Shown: in pieces, positions 16,062 through 29,081 of the stretch
How positions within the stretch are numbered: the first letter of the stretch is position 1
How the letters are laid out: every line of letters starts with the position of its first letter
Program-made: the position numbers and the translations under genes
Notes under the pieces: model-generated
Told to the model about the DNA's origin: nothing
Seen by the model: only the letters and a program-made list of their open reading frames with translations
The model's database searches: none
DNA from: Chlorobium sp. N1
GTDB taxonomy: Bacteria; Bacteroidota; Chlorobiia; Chlorobiales; Chlorobiaceae
Assembly (NCBI RefSeq): GCF_004332115.1
Contig: NZ_SJPA01000001.1
Location: forward strand, 496,001 to 560,000
Reading direction: 5' to 3'
DNA length: 64,000 bases

Positions 16062-17771
16062 ATGCTTCACAGCCTGTACATCAGAAATTTCGCCCTGATC
16101 GAAGAGCTGACGCTGGAGTTCCAGCCGGGCCTGACGGTCATCACCGGCGAAACCGGTGCCGGCAAGTCGATTCTGCTCGGCGCCCTCGGCCTCGTGCTCG
16201 GCGACCGGGCCAGCAGCGAGCTGGTTCGCAGCGAAGCCCCGAAGGCCGTCATCGAAGCCGTTTTCGGCAGCGACATCCCCGCCGCCCTCGCCCCCCTTCT
16301 CGAATCGGCGGGCATCGAAGCGATGGAGGAGCTCATCCTGCGACGGGAGCTCTCCGCCTCGGGCCAGTCGCGCTGCTTCATGAACGACACGCCCTGCAAC
16401 GTGGCAACCCTGCGCAGCGCCGGCGACCTGCTCATCGACCTGCACGGCCAGCATGAGCACCAGATGCTGCTCAACCCCCAGACCCATGCCGGCATGCTCG
16501 ACGGCTTCGCCGGCACCGCCCCCCTGGCCTCGGCATGCAGAACCCTTCAGGATGAGTTGCGCCAGATGCGCCGCGAGTGCCGCGAGATAAGGGAGAACGA
16601 GGCCGCCCTGCGCGAAAAGCACGAATTTCTCCTCTTCCAGCAGCAGGAGCTCGCAGAGCTCGGCCTCGGCGCAGGGGAAGCCGAAGAGATAGACCGGGAG
16701 ATCACCCTGCTTGAAAACGCCGAGACCGTCGCCGAGCAGACGGCCGAACTCAGCCGGATCCTCTACGAGGGAGAACCGGCCATCTATTCGGAACTCGGCC
16801 GGGCCCGCCACCTGATCGAAAAGCTTGCGGCCCTCGACGCGCGTTTCGAGCCGCTCGCCACTGAGGCGGAAAACGCCCTCGGCGTCGTCGACGAGCTCTA
16901 CCGCTTCAACCGCAGCTACACCTCCTCGATCGACTTCAACCCGACGCGGCTTGAGGGCCTCCGGGAGCGCCTGCACAAAATCCAGCGGACGGCGAAAAAA
17001 TACGGTGTGGAGCCCGAAGAGCTCCGCGGGATGCTCGAGCGGCTCGAGGCCCGGCTCTCGGAAGAGGGATCGGGAGAAGAGCGCCTGAAGGAGTGCGAAG
17101 CGCTGGCCGAAATAAAACGCCGGGAACTCTCGGAAGCCTCGGCCGAGCTTTCAGCAAGGCGGCGAGAAGCCGCATCGGGGCTCGAGGAGGGCATCGCCAG
17201 CCACCTCGCCGAACTCGGCATCCCGAAAGCCGTCTTCAAGGTCCGCTTCAGGAGCGATGAGGATCCGGAAGGCGAAGTGGAGATCGAGGGAACACGCTAC
17301 CGCGCCTCGGACGCCGGACACGAGACGATCGAGTTCATGCTCTCGTCGAACCCCGGCGAAGCGCCGCGGCCGCTTGCCAAGATCGCTTCCGGAGGCGAGA
17401 TATCCCGCGTGATGCTCGCAATGAAGAGCGCGCTCGGCGGCGCCTCGGAACTGCCGACCCTCATCTTCGACGAAATCGACACCGGCATCAGCGGCCGCAT
17501 CGCCCAGAGCGTCGGCAGCAAGCTGCAGGAACTCAGCCGCCTCCATCAGATCGTCGCCATCACCCACCTGCCGCAGATCGCCGCCATGGGCGCATCGCAT
17601 CTGGCAGTGCGAAAATCGGTGGAAAACGGACGGACCGCCACAAGCGTAAAGGTGATCGAGGGCAACGACAGGAAGGAGGCGATCGCCGCGCTCATCAGCG
17701 GAGAACAGCTCACCGAGGCCTCGCTCGCACTTGCCGGAGAGCTGCTCGAGTCTGCGGGAAACGGAGCCTAG
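16062..17771 (+). CDS. recN: DNA repair protein RecN
   Basis: RecN is an SMC-like ATPase that acts on double-strand breaks. The 569-residue protein has the N-terminal P-loop GETGAGKSI (about 29-37) and IDLHGQHEHQMLL near 125-137. A long charged central region (about 155-370) is predicted coiled coil, and the C-terminal half-site has the signature region KIASGGEISRVMLA and Walker B LIFDEIDTGISG. All parts expected of RecN are intact. It follows the tatA terminator by 25 bases. No LexA-type box is evident upstream. Confidence 0.96.
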   Translation: MLHSLYIRNFALIEELTLEFQPGLTVITGETGAGKSILLGALGLVLGDRASSELVRSEAPKAVIEAVFGSDIPAALAPLLESAGIEAMEELILRRELSASGQSRCFMNDTPCNVATLRSAGDLLIDLHGQHEHQMLLNPQTHAGMLDGFAGTAPLASACRTLQDELRQMRRECREIRENEAALREKHEFLLFQQQELAELGLGAGEAEEIDREITLLENAETVAEQTAELSRILYEGEPAIYSELGRARHLIEKLAALDARFEPLATEAENALGVVDELYRFNRSYTSSIDFNPTRLEGLRERLHKIQRTAKKYGVEPEELRGMLERLEARLSEEGSGEERLKECEALAEIKRRELSEASAELSARRREAASGLEEGIASHLAELGIPKAVFKVRFRSDEDPEGEVEIEGTRYRASDAGHETIEFMLSSNPGEAPRPLAKIASGGEISRVMLAMKSALGGASELPTLIFDEIDTGISGRIAQSVGSKLQELSRLHQIVAITHLPQIAAMGASHLAVRKSVENGRTATSVKVIEGNDRKEAIAALISGEQLTEASLALAGELLESAGNGA

Positions 17772-17806
17772 CGGCCGCCCCGGAACAGGGGCCCCCGGTG
17801 CAGCCG

Positions 17807-17836
17807 TTTAGAAAATCGGGAAGATTCCCTTATACT
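17807..17836 (+). promoter_or_regulatory. candidate promoter of dapA
   Basis: TATACT (17831-17836) is a good -10 box, 45 bases before dapA. A weak -35, TTTAGA (17807-17812), lies 18 bases upstream of it. No lysine riboswitch-like structure fits in the short leader. Confidence 0.45.
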
Positions 17837-17881
17837 AGGGCACCCTGAACATCCACGATCGAAAAAAACAGAACACCGCAT

Positions 17882-18772
17882 ATGTCCACACGACACCTGA
17901 CAGGCTCCGCCGTTGCGCTGGTCACCCCTTTCCATGCCGACCTCACGGTCGACCATGAAGCGCTCAGGCGCCTGGTGGAGTTCCATGTGGAGGCCGGCAC
18001 CGACATCGTGATCCCCTGCGGAACCACGGGCGAGTCGCCCTGCCTCACCGAAGCCGAGGAGGCCGAGATCATCCGCACCGTCCGCGATGCGTCGAAGGGA
18101 CGGGTCATGGTCGGGTCAGGAGCCGGCTCCAACTCGACGGTCGAAGCCGTCCGCATGGCCAGGAGCGCCGAGGAGGCAGGGGCCGAGACCATCCTCTCCG
18201 TGGCCCCCTACTACAACAAACCCTCCCAGGAAGGGCTCTACCAGCACTACCGCCGGGTCGCAGAGGCCGTTTCGATCCCGATCATCCTCTACAACGTCCC
18301 CGGCAGGACCGGATGCAACATCGAGGCCAAAACCGTCCTGCGCCTTGCCCGCGAGTTCGAAAACATCGCGGCCGTCAAGGAGGCCACCGACAACATGGCG
18401 CAGATCGCCGAGCTCCTCGACGGCCGACCGGAGAACTTCTCGATCCTCACCGGTGAGGACCCGCTCATCCTGCCGTTCATGGCCATGGGCGGCGACGGCG
18501 TCATCTCGGTCGCCGCAAACCAGATCCCTCGCGAGATCAAGCGCCTGGTCGAAAGCACCCGCGAAGGCCGTCTCGACGAGGCCCGCGAGCTCAACCGCCG
18601 CTACCGCCGCCTGCTCCGGCTCAACTTCATCGAAAGCAACCCCGTGCCGGTCAAGTACGCGCTCGCCCGGATGGGAATGATCGAGGAACACTACCGCCTC
18701 CCCCTCGTCCCGCTCACCGAGGCGTCGAAAGCAGAAATGGACCGCGAGCTCAAGAGCCTCGGTCTCGTCTGA
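17882..18772 (+). CDS. dapA: 4-hydroxy-tetrahydrodipicolinate synthase
   Basis: DapA condenses pyruvate with aspartate semialdehyde, the first committed step to lysine and diaminopimelate. The 296-residue TIM-barrel protein has Thr48-Thr49 in PCGTTGES, Tyr137 in LYNVPGRTG, and the Schiff-base Lys166 in AAVKEATDN, the full catalytic set. The match of all three makes other pyruvate aldolases of the family unlikely. The gene is monocistronic: a promoter-like site precedes it and a hairpin shared with the convergent gcvPA follows it. Confidence 0.96.
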   Translation: MSTRHLTGSAVALVTPFHADLTVDHEALRRLVEFHVEAGTDIVIPCGTTGESPCLTEAEEAEIIRTVRDASKGRVMVGSGAGSNSTVEAVRMARSAEEAGAETILSVAPYYNKPSQEGLYQHYRRVAEAVSIPIILYNVPGRTGCNIEAKTVLRLAREFENIAAVKEATDNMAQIAELLDGRPENFSILTGEDPLILPFMAMGGDGVISVAANQIPREIKRLVESTREGRLDEARELNRRYRRLLRLNFIESNPVPVKYALARMGMIEEHYRLPLVPLTEASKAEMDRELKSLGLV

Positions 18773-18809
18773 GAACGACAGGGAAAGAGAATGGAGAAGA
18801 GACGAAAAA

Positions 18810-18830
18810 GGGCCGGCTGAACACCGGCCC
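18810..18830. terminator. hairpin between convergent dapA and gcvPA
   Basis: GGGCCGG (18810-18816) and CCGGCCC (18824-18830) pair around a seven-base loop. A-rich bases precede the stem on the plus strand, so the T-rich tail serves minus-strand transcripts better. Confidence 0.6.
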
Positions 18831-18863
18831 TTCGGCATTGGATGGAATGGCGGAAGCGGATCG

Positions 18864-20198
18864 TCAGCAGAGCTCGGCGAGCGCCTCGGCGAACCGGTCG
18901 AGCTGCGCTTTCGTGCGCTTTTCGGTCACGGCGACAAGCAGCCCCTCCTCCCCGAACTCAGAAAGGTCGCAACCGGCGAACACCTTGCGCTCAAGCATCT
19001 TCGCGACGATTTCGGAAGGCGCGACGGGCGTATTGACGACGAACTCGTTGAAGAACGGAGCCCCGAATCGGAGCGAGAACCCCGGAATGGCGGTGATGCG
19101 CTCCGCCAGGTAGTGCGCCCTCGAGAGCGACTGGCCGGCGACCTCGCGAAGGCCCTCTTTTCCGAGAAGGGAGAGGTAGACGGCGGCCTGCAGGGCGTTG
19201 AGCGCCTGGTTGGAACAGATGTTCGAGGTGGCCTTCTCCCTGCGGATGTGCTGCTCGCGCGTCTGGAGCGTAAGAATGAAGCCGTCCTCGCCGTTTCGGT
19301 CCTTCGTCATGCCGACGAGACGGCCGGGCAGCTTGCGCACCAGCTCCTGGCGGACCGAGAAGATGCCGAGGTAGGGACCGCCGAAGCTCTGGGAACTGCC
19401 GAGCGGCTGGCCTTCGCCGACCGTGATGTCGGCGCCGTAGGTGCCGGGAGCCTCGAGGACGCCGAGCGAAACGGGATTGGCCGAAACGATGAAGAGCGCT
19501 CCCTTTTCATGGGCGATCTTCCCTATGGCCTCCACATCCTCCAGGCATCCGTAGAAGTTCGGCTGCTGGACGACGACGGCCGCGACCGTGTCGTCGACGA
19601 TCCCTTCGAGCGAGGAGAGGCTGCCGACGCCGTCCTGAAGGTCGTTCTCGGCGATCTGGCAGTCACCGGACGCCTCGAGGTAGGTTCCGAGGACCGAACG
19701 GTTCCAGGGATGGAGCTTGCCGGCCACGACCACCTTCCGGCGGCCGTTGACGTTCATTGCCATCAGCACCGCTTCGGCAAGGGCCGTGGCCCCGTCGTAC
19801 ATCGAGGCGTTGGTGACATCCATGCCGTAGAGACGGCAGATGAGACTCTGGTATTCGTAGATCGCCTGCAGGGTTCCCTGCGAAACCTCAGCCTGGTAGG
19901 GCGTATAGGCCGTATAGAACTCGCTGCGCGAGACGATCGGGCGGATGGCCGTCGGCAGGAAGTGGTCGTATGCCCCGGCGCCGAGGAAGCTGACGTAGTC
20001 GGCCGTGCTGCGGTTGTGGGCGGCCATCTCTTCGAGCATGGAGCGGACCTCCATCTCGTCTGCAGCCGGAGCCAGCTCGAGCGCTTTTTTCAGCCGGACC
20101 TCCCGGGGGATGTCGACGATCAGGTCATCGAATGTCGACGCTCCTGCTGCGCGGAGCATCGACTCCCTGTCAGCATCGGTATTGACGATGAATGGCAT
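18864..20198 (-). CDS. gcvPA: glycine dehydrogenase (decarboxylating) subunit 1
   Basis: This is the N-terminal half of the P protein of the glycine cleavage system, made as a separate 444-residue chain, as in many bacteria. PLP sits on the other half, GcvPB, which is not in this window. The sequence begins [13 protein letters not shown] and contains [20 protein letters not shown] near residues 95-114 and [18 protein letters not shown] near 256-273, hallmarks of the family. It follows gcvH with a four-base gap, so the two are cotranscribed. The T and L proteins must be encoded elsewhere. Confidence 0.95.
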   Translation of the reverse strand: MPFIVNTDADRESMLRAAGASTFDDLIVDIPREVRLKKALELAPAADEMEVRSMLEEMAAHNRSTADYVSFLGAGAYDHFLPTAIRPIVSRSEFYTAYTPYQAEVSQGTLQAIYEYQSLICRLYGMDVTNASMYDGATALAEAVLMAMNVNGRRKVVVAGKLHPWNRSVLGTYLEASGDCQIAENDLQDGVGSLSSLEGIVDDTVAAVVVQQPNFYGCLEDVEAIGKIAHEKGALFIVSANPVSLGVLEAPGTYGADITVGEGQPLGSSQSFGGPYLGIFSVRQELVRKLPGRLVGMTKDRNGEDGFILTLQTREQHIRREKATSNICSNQALNALQAAVYLSLLGKEGLREVAGQSLSRAHYLAERITAIPGFSLRFGAPFFNEFVVNTPVAPSEIVAKMLERKVFAGCDLSEFGEEGLLVAVTEKRTKAQLDRFAEALAELC

Positions 20199-20202
20199 CC
20201 GC

Positions 20203-20586
20203 TTACCCTCCGATCAGTTCGCTGTATGCGGCGGCATCGAGCAGGGCCTCGACCGACGCGGGATCTTCAAGCTTCAGCTTTACCATCCAGCCGCCCTCGT
20301 AAGGGTCCTGGTTGACGGTCTCGGCACTGTCGAGTCCGGCGTTGACCTCCAGGATCTCTCCCGCCACGGGAGCGAAGAGGTCGGCCACCGTCTTGACGGC
20401 CTCGACCGTTCCGAAGATCTCATGCGCCTTCAGGGCGGTGCCTGCGGGCTTGAGCTCCACGAAGACGATGTCGCCGAGCTCCGACTGGGCGAAATCGGTG
20501 ATGCCGACAAGGGCGGTCTGGCCGTCCGGAAGCATCTTGATCCATTCATGGTCTTTGGTATAGCGGAGATCGGAAGGAACGTTCAT
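20203..20586 (-). CDS. gcvH: glycine cleavage system H protein
   Basis: The H protein carries the lipoyl arm that shuttles the aminomethyl group between the P, T and L proteins. The 127-residue product has the lipoylation site: the Lys in [18 protein letters not shown]. The usual YTKDHEWIK start motif and the later ELIGG-type ending are also seen. It is first of the gcvH-gcvPA pair, with ATG 20586 in a short intergenic region 87 bases from rlmB. A general lipoyl-domain protein would not have this N-terminus. Confidence 0.96.
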   Translation of the reverse strand: MNVPSDLRYTKDHEWIKMLPDGQTALVGITDFAQSELGDIVFVELKPAGTALKAHEIFGTVEAVKTVADLFAPVAGEILEVNAGLDSAETVNQDPYEGGWMVKLKLEDPASVEALLDAAAYSELIGG

Positions 20587-20673
20587 GGCTGAAAAAGGTT
20601 ACGTGGTTGAAACAGCTGACATACGGAAATCAAGTTAACACTTTTTTCCAAACAAACGCGCGCAGGCCGACTC

Positions 20674-21423
20674 TCAGGAGAGGCGCTGGCGCATGGCCTC
20701 GTAGAGCATGACGCCAGCCGAAACGGAGACGTTCAGGGACTCGACGCACCCGGCCATCGGGATGCGCACCGTCCGGTCGCAGAACTCCATGGCCTCGGGA
20801 GCGAGCCCCGAGCCTTCAGCGCCGAGCACGATGGCGGTCGGGCGGCGGAAGTCGGCGTCGGTATAGTTCGTTTCGGCCTCCATGTCGGTGGCCAGCACCT
20901 GGACACCCTGGCGGTGAAGCTCCTCGAGGCAGCGGACGAGGCTTTTGACCTTGGCGACCCGCATGTGGGAGAGCGCCCCGGCCGAGGCCTTGTGGACGAC
21001 GGCGTTGACCGGGGAACCCTTGCCTTCGACGAGGACGACGCCGTCCGCGGCGACCGCTTCGGCGGTCCGGATGATGGCGCCGATGTTGTGGGGGTCGTCG
21101 AGCCCCTGCAGCACGACGAGGAGCGGAGCGGTGTTGCGCGGGACGGAGAGCAGCTCGTCGAGGCTGTAGTAGGTGACGGTGCTGATGAGCGCGCAGACGC
21201 CCTGGTGCTTCGTCGTGCCGGCGATGAGCGAGAGCTTCTCGAGCCGGGCCTTGCCCGTCACGATCTTCTGGCGTCGCGCCGTGATGAGGATCTCCTTCAG
21301 TTTCGGGTGCGAAGTGTTGAACTGGAAATAGATCTTCTCGACGCTTTCCGGCTTTTCGCGCAGAAGCTCGAGGACGGCGTTGCGGCCGTAAACGATGTTT
21401 TCGGAGTGCCCGACTTCCGTCAT
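20674..21423 (-). CDS. rlmB: 23S rRNA (guanosine-2'-O-)-methyltransferase of the SPOUT family
   Basis: RlmB methylates the ribose of a conserved guanosine (G2251 in E. coli) in 23S rRNA. The 249-residue protein has an N-terminal substrate-binding domain beginning VYGRNAVLELL, then the SPOUT knot with DDPHNIGAIIRTAEA, VLGAEGSGL and IPMAGCVESLNVSVSAG, the three classic motifs. Related TrmH enzymes act on tRNA, so the exact target is inferred from the N-terminal domain. It is divergent from nifJ across 259 bases and upstream of gcvH. Confidence 0.92.
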   Translation of the reverse strand: MTEVGHSENIVYGRNAVLELLREKPESVEKIYFQFNTSHPKLKEILITARRQKIVTGKARLEKLSLIAGTTKHQGVCALISTVTYYSLDELLSVPRNTAPLLVVLQGLDDPHNIGAIIRTAEAVAADGVVLVEGKGSPVNAVVHKASAGALSHMRVAKVKSLVRCLEELHRQGVQVLATDMEAETNYTDADFRRPTAIVLGAEGSGLAPEAMEFCDRTVRIPMAGCVESLNVSVSAGVMLYEAMRQRLS

Positions 21424-21590
21424 GGGTCTCTATGGGTAAAATGGCAGAATACGAAAAAAACGACCCGGAGGACAGATTCCGGAGCGAGTCCCCGCAAGCG
21501 CTGCGAGGCACCCTGAATGTAATTTAAATTCAGCAATATTAGATTTTTTTCTATCTTAACTATTCGCATAGAAACGAATCTCGCCCGGCG

Positions 21591-21625
21591 GAAGCAACTA
21601 TTTCCCCTCCATCCGCAGTTGTTTC
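21591..21625. promoter_or_regulatory. inverted repeat upstream of nifJ
   Basis: GAAGCAACT (21591-21599) and AGTTGTTTC (21617-21625) are near-perfect inverted arms (one G-T pair) around a 17-base spacer in the rlmB/nifJ divergent region, 58 bases before the nifJ ATG. This could be an operator or an mRNA leader hairpin. The rest of the region is AT-rich, with no other clear element. Confidence 0.3.
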
Positions 21626-21682
21626 TGTCGTACAGCACTAGCACAGGCCTTTCCAATAAATACAAATCCAGTGACTGCCAGT

Positions 21683-25237
<3,555 letters not shown>

Positions 25238-25261
25238 CGGCGCTCGACACCAGACAACAAG

Positions 25262-25291
25262 AAACGGCGGGAACCTCCCGCCGTTTTCTTT
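25262..25291. terminator. terminator between convergent nifJ and TPR lipoprotein gene
   Basis: AAACGGCGGGA (25262-25272) and TCCCGCCGTTT (25276-25286) form a perfect stem with a three-base loop, followed by TCTTTTT. It should stop nifJ transcripts. Confidence 0.9.
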
Positions 25292-25340
25292 TTCATCTCT
25301 TTCTTGCCGCCCGTTCAGCCAATCCGGCCAACCCTTCCGA

Positions 25341-27077
25341 TCACTTCGCGCCCCCGGAACCAGCCCGCTTCAGTTCCAGCTCAGCGGCACGCCGCTCCAT
25401 TGCCGCCGCCTCATCACCCTCTCCCATCGCACGATAGAGCTCGGAGAGGTGGCGGAATATCTCGGGCTCGTCGGGCTCGAGCTCAGCCGCTTTGCGCAAC
25501 CGCAGGAGAGCCTCGTCGAACGCTCCCTGGCGGTAGAGAATCCAGCCGAGCGTATCGAGAAAGACCCCGCTCAGGGGTTCTTTCGACACCGCCCCTTCGG
25601 CAAGCCGTCGCGCCTTTTCCAGCTCCGTTCCGCGCTCGGCGAGGCTGTAGGCGAGGTTGTTCATGACGAGAGCATCCTGGGGATCGAGCACGAGCAGCCG
25701 CTCATAGACCGGAATGCTCTTCGTCGACTGCCCGAGCGTGTCGTAGGCGAATGCCAGAGTGCTGAGCGCCCTGAGATGCAGCTCCCGCTCCCCTTCGATT
25801 TCCGGGGAACGGAGCGCACGCTCGAGCAGGCGGGCGGCACCCTGCGGGTTGCCGGACTCGTAGAGTACATATCCTTCCAGCACCCGGTATCGGAGCCGCT
25901 CGGCAGGGAAATCCCGCAGTGCACGGCGAACCGAGATGAGCGCTTCGGGGAACCGCTCCGAGGCCAGGAGGGCCGTAACCAGGCTCTGGCGCAGGTCGCT
26001 GTTCATTCTGTCGAGACGAACGGCCGCCCTGAAATCCTGCACCGCCCCCGGGGAATCGCCGTCCCGCAGGCGCACCCACCCTCTCAGCATCAGCGGTTCG
26101 GCATGTTTCGGATGGCGCCGGCAGCTCTCATCGAGCATGAGCCTGGCCGGAACGCGATACAGGGTGTCGGAAACGGACTCCGTCAGGTAGAAACGGGTCA
26201 GCTCGAGCTTCTTTGCAACGGTCGGGCGCACCGTATCGTAGAAGGCTGTAAGGTCGGAGCGGAAGGCGGCCATGTCGACGGAGCGGACGGATACCTCGAA
26301 AAGCGCCAGCCAGGCCGGAACGAAACCCGGGGCCGCCTGCAGGGCCTCACGGAAAGTAGCGGCCGCATCGGCGAAATCCCCGGTCCGCAGATAGATGCCT
26401 CCGAGCGTCAGCCGCAGCCGTCCGTCCCCCGCTCCGCCGGCGATCATCTCCTTGAGGGAGGCGATGGCCTCCGGATAGCGCTGCATGCGGATCTCGAGCA
26501 GCAGCACCTGGGAGCGTGCGGTCTCGTTCCCGGGATCGAGCCGGAGGACCCGGCGGAAGACCGCAAGGGCCTCCTCGGGCTCTTCGGCAGCGAGATGCTC
26601 CATGGCGAGCCAGCTCAGAAGCTCGGTGTTGACCGGGTCCATCTCCGAGAGCCGGCCGTAGAGTTCCACGGCCCGTTTGCGATCCCCCATCGCATGGGAG
26701 ATGTCTGCGAGCAGGCCGGTGGAGTATCGGTTGGAGGTATCGAGAGCGAAGGCGCGCTCGCCATATGCCCTTGCCGAATCGAGCTCCCCGAGGGCCAGGA
26801 ACTCTTTCGCCATGGAAAAGTGGAGCGCCGCATTCTTCCGATCAGCGGAAAGAAGGGATCGGTAGCCGCTGATGGCTGCCGGATGATCTCCTCCGGCGGC
26901 AAGGAACGATGCCCTGATGAACGCCTGCTCCCGGGCTGAGGCGAGCGAGTCGACGCCGGCGTCGACCTCGCTTCGACGTGCCGGGGCGGAGCTGCATGCG
27001 GAGAGCAGCAAGAAGGAGAAGAGCAGCAGCAGGAGCGGCGCCCTGTGCCGATGGCATTCAGTCGAAACGCGCTTCAT
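25341..27077 (-). CDS. TPR-repeat lipoprotein
   Basis: The 578-residue protein begins MKRVSTECHRHRAP, then a Leu-rich core ending LLLSAC, a lipobox with Cys at about residue 27, so it is a lipoprotein. The rest is built of tetratricopeptide repeats: segments such as ALHFSMAKEFLALGELDSAR, ALVMNNLAYSLAERGTELEK and FLDTLGWILYRQGAFDEALL show the W-L-G-Y-A-F pattern. I count roughly ten or more repeats. Such proteins act as outer-membrane assembly scaffolds, but the partner is unknown. ATG 27077 is chosen because the signal starts there; it overlaps the end of ruvB by 20 bases, implying coupling. Confidence 0.88.
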   Translation of the reverse strand: MKRVSTECHRHRAPLLLLLFSFLLLSACSSAPARRSEVDAGVDSLASAREQAFIRASFLAAGGDHPAAISGYRSLLSADRKNAALHFSMAKEFLALGELDSARAYGERAFALDTSNRYSTGLLADISHAMGDRKRAVELYGRLSEMDPVNTELLSWLAMEHLAAEEPEEALAVFRRVLRLDPGNETARSQVLLLEIRMQRYPEAIASLKEMIAGGAGDGRLRLTLGGIYLRTGDFADAAATFREALQAAPGFVPAWLALFEVSVRSVDMAAFRSDLTAFYDTVRPTVAKKLELTRFYLTESVSDTLYRVPARLMLDESCRRHPKHAEPLMLRGWVRLRDGDSPGAVQDFRAAVRLDRMNSDLRQSLVTALLASERFPEALISVRRALRDFPAERLRYRVLEGYVLYESGNPQGAARLLERALRSPEIEGERELHLRALSTLAFAYDTLGQSTKSIPVYERLLVLDPQDALVMNNLAYSLAERGTELEKARRLAEGAVSKEPLSGVFLDTLGWILYRQGAFDEALLRLRKAAELEPDEPEIFRHLSELYRAMGEGDEAAAMERRAAELELKRAGSGGAK

Positions 27078-28092
27078 CGAACAGGGTTCCGGAAATGGAT
27101 GAGCTCCCGTCGGAAAAGCGAAGCTGCGCGCGCGGCGTCGCCACCCGCCCCCGAGGGGTGCGGGAGAGGTAGCCCGCCTGGATAAGATAGGGTTCATAGA
27201 CCTCCTCGATGGTGTCCTGCTCCTCACCGACCGAAACGGCAAGCGACGCCACACCGACCGGACCTCCGCCGAAACGGTTGACGACGGCGTCCATAATCTT
27301 CTTGTCCATGTCGTCGAGCCCCTCTTCGTCGATCTCGAGGGAGTCGAGGGTCTTCATGGCGGTCCCGCGGCCGATCGACTCCATGCCGTCGACCTGGGCG
27401 AAGTCCCGTGCACGACGCAGCAGGCGGTTGGCGATGCGCGGGGTGCCGCGCGAACGGCCGGCGATCTCCATGGCGGCGTCGCGCTCGATGCCGATACCGA
27501 GAATCCCCGACGAACGAAGGATGATGGTTTCGAGCAGCTGGGGATCGTAGTAGTCGAAGCGGCTGGAGATACCGAACCGGGCCCTGAGCGGAGAGCTCAG
27601 CATGCCCGAACGGGTCGTCGCCCCGACCAGGGTGAACGGCTCGATCTTGAGCTGCACGGCTCGCGCCGACGGGCCGCTGTCGAGCATGATGTCGATGCGG
27701 AAATCCTCCATGGCCGAGTAGAGGTACTCCTCGACGGCCGCGGGCATGCGGTGGATCTCGTCGATGAAGAGCACATCGCCCTGCTGCAGGCTGGTCAGGA
27801 TGCCGGCGAGGTTGCCCGCCTTGTCGAGCATCGGCCCGGAGGTCGCCTTCAGCGATCCGCCCATCTCGGCGGCGATGATGTGGGCGAGCGTGGTCTTGCC
27901 GAGGCCCGGCGGACCGGAGAGCAGCACGTGGTCGAGGGCATCGCCACGCATCCTGGCCGCGGCGATGAACACCTTCAGGTTGTCGGTCAGGCGCTGCTGG
28001 CCGGTGAAGTCCTCCATGCGCCGCGGACGAATCTCCTCTTCGAAGCGCAGCTCCTGTATGTCAGCGGGGGTATTGAGCAACTCTATTTTCAA
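27058..28092 (-). CDS. ruvB: Holliday junction branch-migration helicase RuvB
   Basis: RuvB is the AAA+ motor that, with RuvA, drives branch migration. The 344-residue protein has PRRMEDFTGQ, P-loop GPPGLGKTTLAH near residues 64-75, Walker B LFIDEIHRM, sensor 1 GATTRSGMLSSPLRARFG, and the C-terminal winged helix with GYLSRTPRGRVAT. The start is TTG 28092, as no ATG lies upstream of the conserved N-terminus. It is 14 bases downstream of a peptide-permease gene and overlaps the TPR lipoprotein gene by 20 bases. ruvA is not in the window. Confidence 0.96.
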   Translation of the reverse strand: MKIELLNTPADIQELRFEEEIRPRRMEDFTGQQRLTDNLKVFIAAARMRGDALDHVLLSGPPGLGKTTLAHIIAAEMGGSLKATSGPMLDKAGNLAGILTSLQQGDVLFIDEIHRMPAAVEEYLYSAMEDFRIDIMLDSGPSARAVQLKIEPFTLVGATTRSGMLSSPLRARFGISSRFDYYDPQLLETIILRSSGILGIGIERDAAMEIAGRSRGTPRIANRLLRRARDFAQVDGMESIGRGTAMKTLDSLEIDEEGLDDMDKKIMDAVVNRFGGGPVGVASLAVSVGEEQDTIEEVYEPYLIQAGYLSRTPRGRVATPRAQLRFSDGSSSISGTLFDEARFD

Positions 28093-28106
28093 GGCAGGCT
28101 AGGGTT

Positions 28107-29072
28107 TCAGAGCTTGATACGGGGATCGACGACGGCGTAGAGTACGTCGGCGATGAGGTTGCCGAAGACGATGAGGATCCCCGAAATGAACGTATTGGCG
28201 ATGATAAGCGGATAATCACGCGCGAAAATGGCTTCGACCGTCACCCTTCCCATGCCGGGAAAAGCGAAAATCACCTCAATAAAGAGGGCTCCGCTGAAGA
28301 TGAAGGGCAGCGAGCTGCCCATGAGGGTGATAACGGGCAGGAGGGCGTTGCGCAGGGCGTGGCGGAAGATGACCAGCCGTTCCGGCAGACCCTTGGCCCG
28401 GGCCGTGCGGATGTAGTCCTGGCGGATCACCTCGAGCATGCTTCCCCGCACGTAGCGCGCGATGCCGGCCGCGCCGTTGATGCTGAGCACCGTGACGGGC
28501 AGGACAAGGTGCCAGAGCCGGTCGATGGCGAAACCGAGGGGCCCGAACCCTTCGGCCCCCACCTCGTTCAGGCCCGAAGCCGGAAAGAGCGGAAAGCGGA
28601 GGGCAAAAAAGATAATCATCATGAGGGCGAACCAGAATTCCGGCATAGAATAGAAGAACAGCGCGGTGATGGTCAGGAAGCGGTCGAGGAAGCTGTTCTG
28701 GCGGACCGCCGAGATCACCCCGATGATGATGCCGAAGGTGAAGTTGGCCACGAGTGTGAGCAGGGCGATGGTGACGGTGATCGGAAGCGCAGAGGCGATG
28801 ACTTCGATCACCGGCTGCTGAGCGCGGCTGAAACTGCGCCCGAAATCCCCCTGGAGGACATGGCCGAGCCACTTGACGTACTGGATCAGGAGCGGGTCGT
28901 TCAGACCGTACTGCTCGCGAATCTGCATGGCGACGTTGGGACTGATGCCCGGCTGGATGAAAAAAGCCGCCGGATCGCCCGGTGCAAGCCGGATGATGAA
29001 GAAGGTCAGGGTCAGGACGCCGAATATGAGCGGCACGGCGACAAGCAGCCGCTTGAGGATATAGGTCAGCAT
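28107..29072 (-). CDS. peptide/nickel ABC transporter permease (DppB/OppB-like)
   Basis: The 321-residue inner-membrane permease begins LTYILKRLLVAVPLIFGV and has about six helices. The cytoplasmic coupling loop is intact: GSMLEVIRQDYIRTARAKGL near residues 219-238, the EAA-like motif of the DppB/OppB type. With the binding-protein gene nine bases upstream it forms an uptake system for peptides or similar ligands. The second permease (OppC type) is absent next door; an ATPase of the system lies 10.5 kb away. The ligand cannot be read from the sequence. Confidence 0.9.
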   Translation of the reverse strand: MLTYILKRLLVAVPLIFGVLTLTFFIIRLAPGDPAAFFIQPGISPNVAMQIREQYGLNDPLLIQYVKWLGHVLQGDFGRSFSRAQQPVIEVIASALPITVTIALLTLVANFTFGIIIGVISAVRQNSFLDRFLTITALFFYSMPEFWFALMMIIFFALRFPLFPASGLNEVGAEGFGPLGFAIDRLWHLVLPVTVLSINGAAGIARYVRGSMLEVIRQDYIRTARAKGLPERLVIFRHALRNALLPVITLMGSSLPFIFSGALFIEVIFAFPGMGRVTVEAIFARDYPLIIANTFISGILIVFGNLIADVLYAVVDPRIKL

Positions 29073-29081
29073 GCGATGGTT

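Noticed and set aside
17772-17881. Lysine riboswitch before dapA
   Set aside because: The leader after the candidate promoter is only about 40 bases, far too short for a lysine aptamer.
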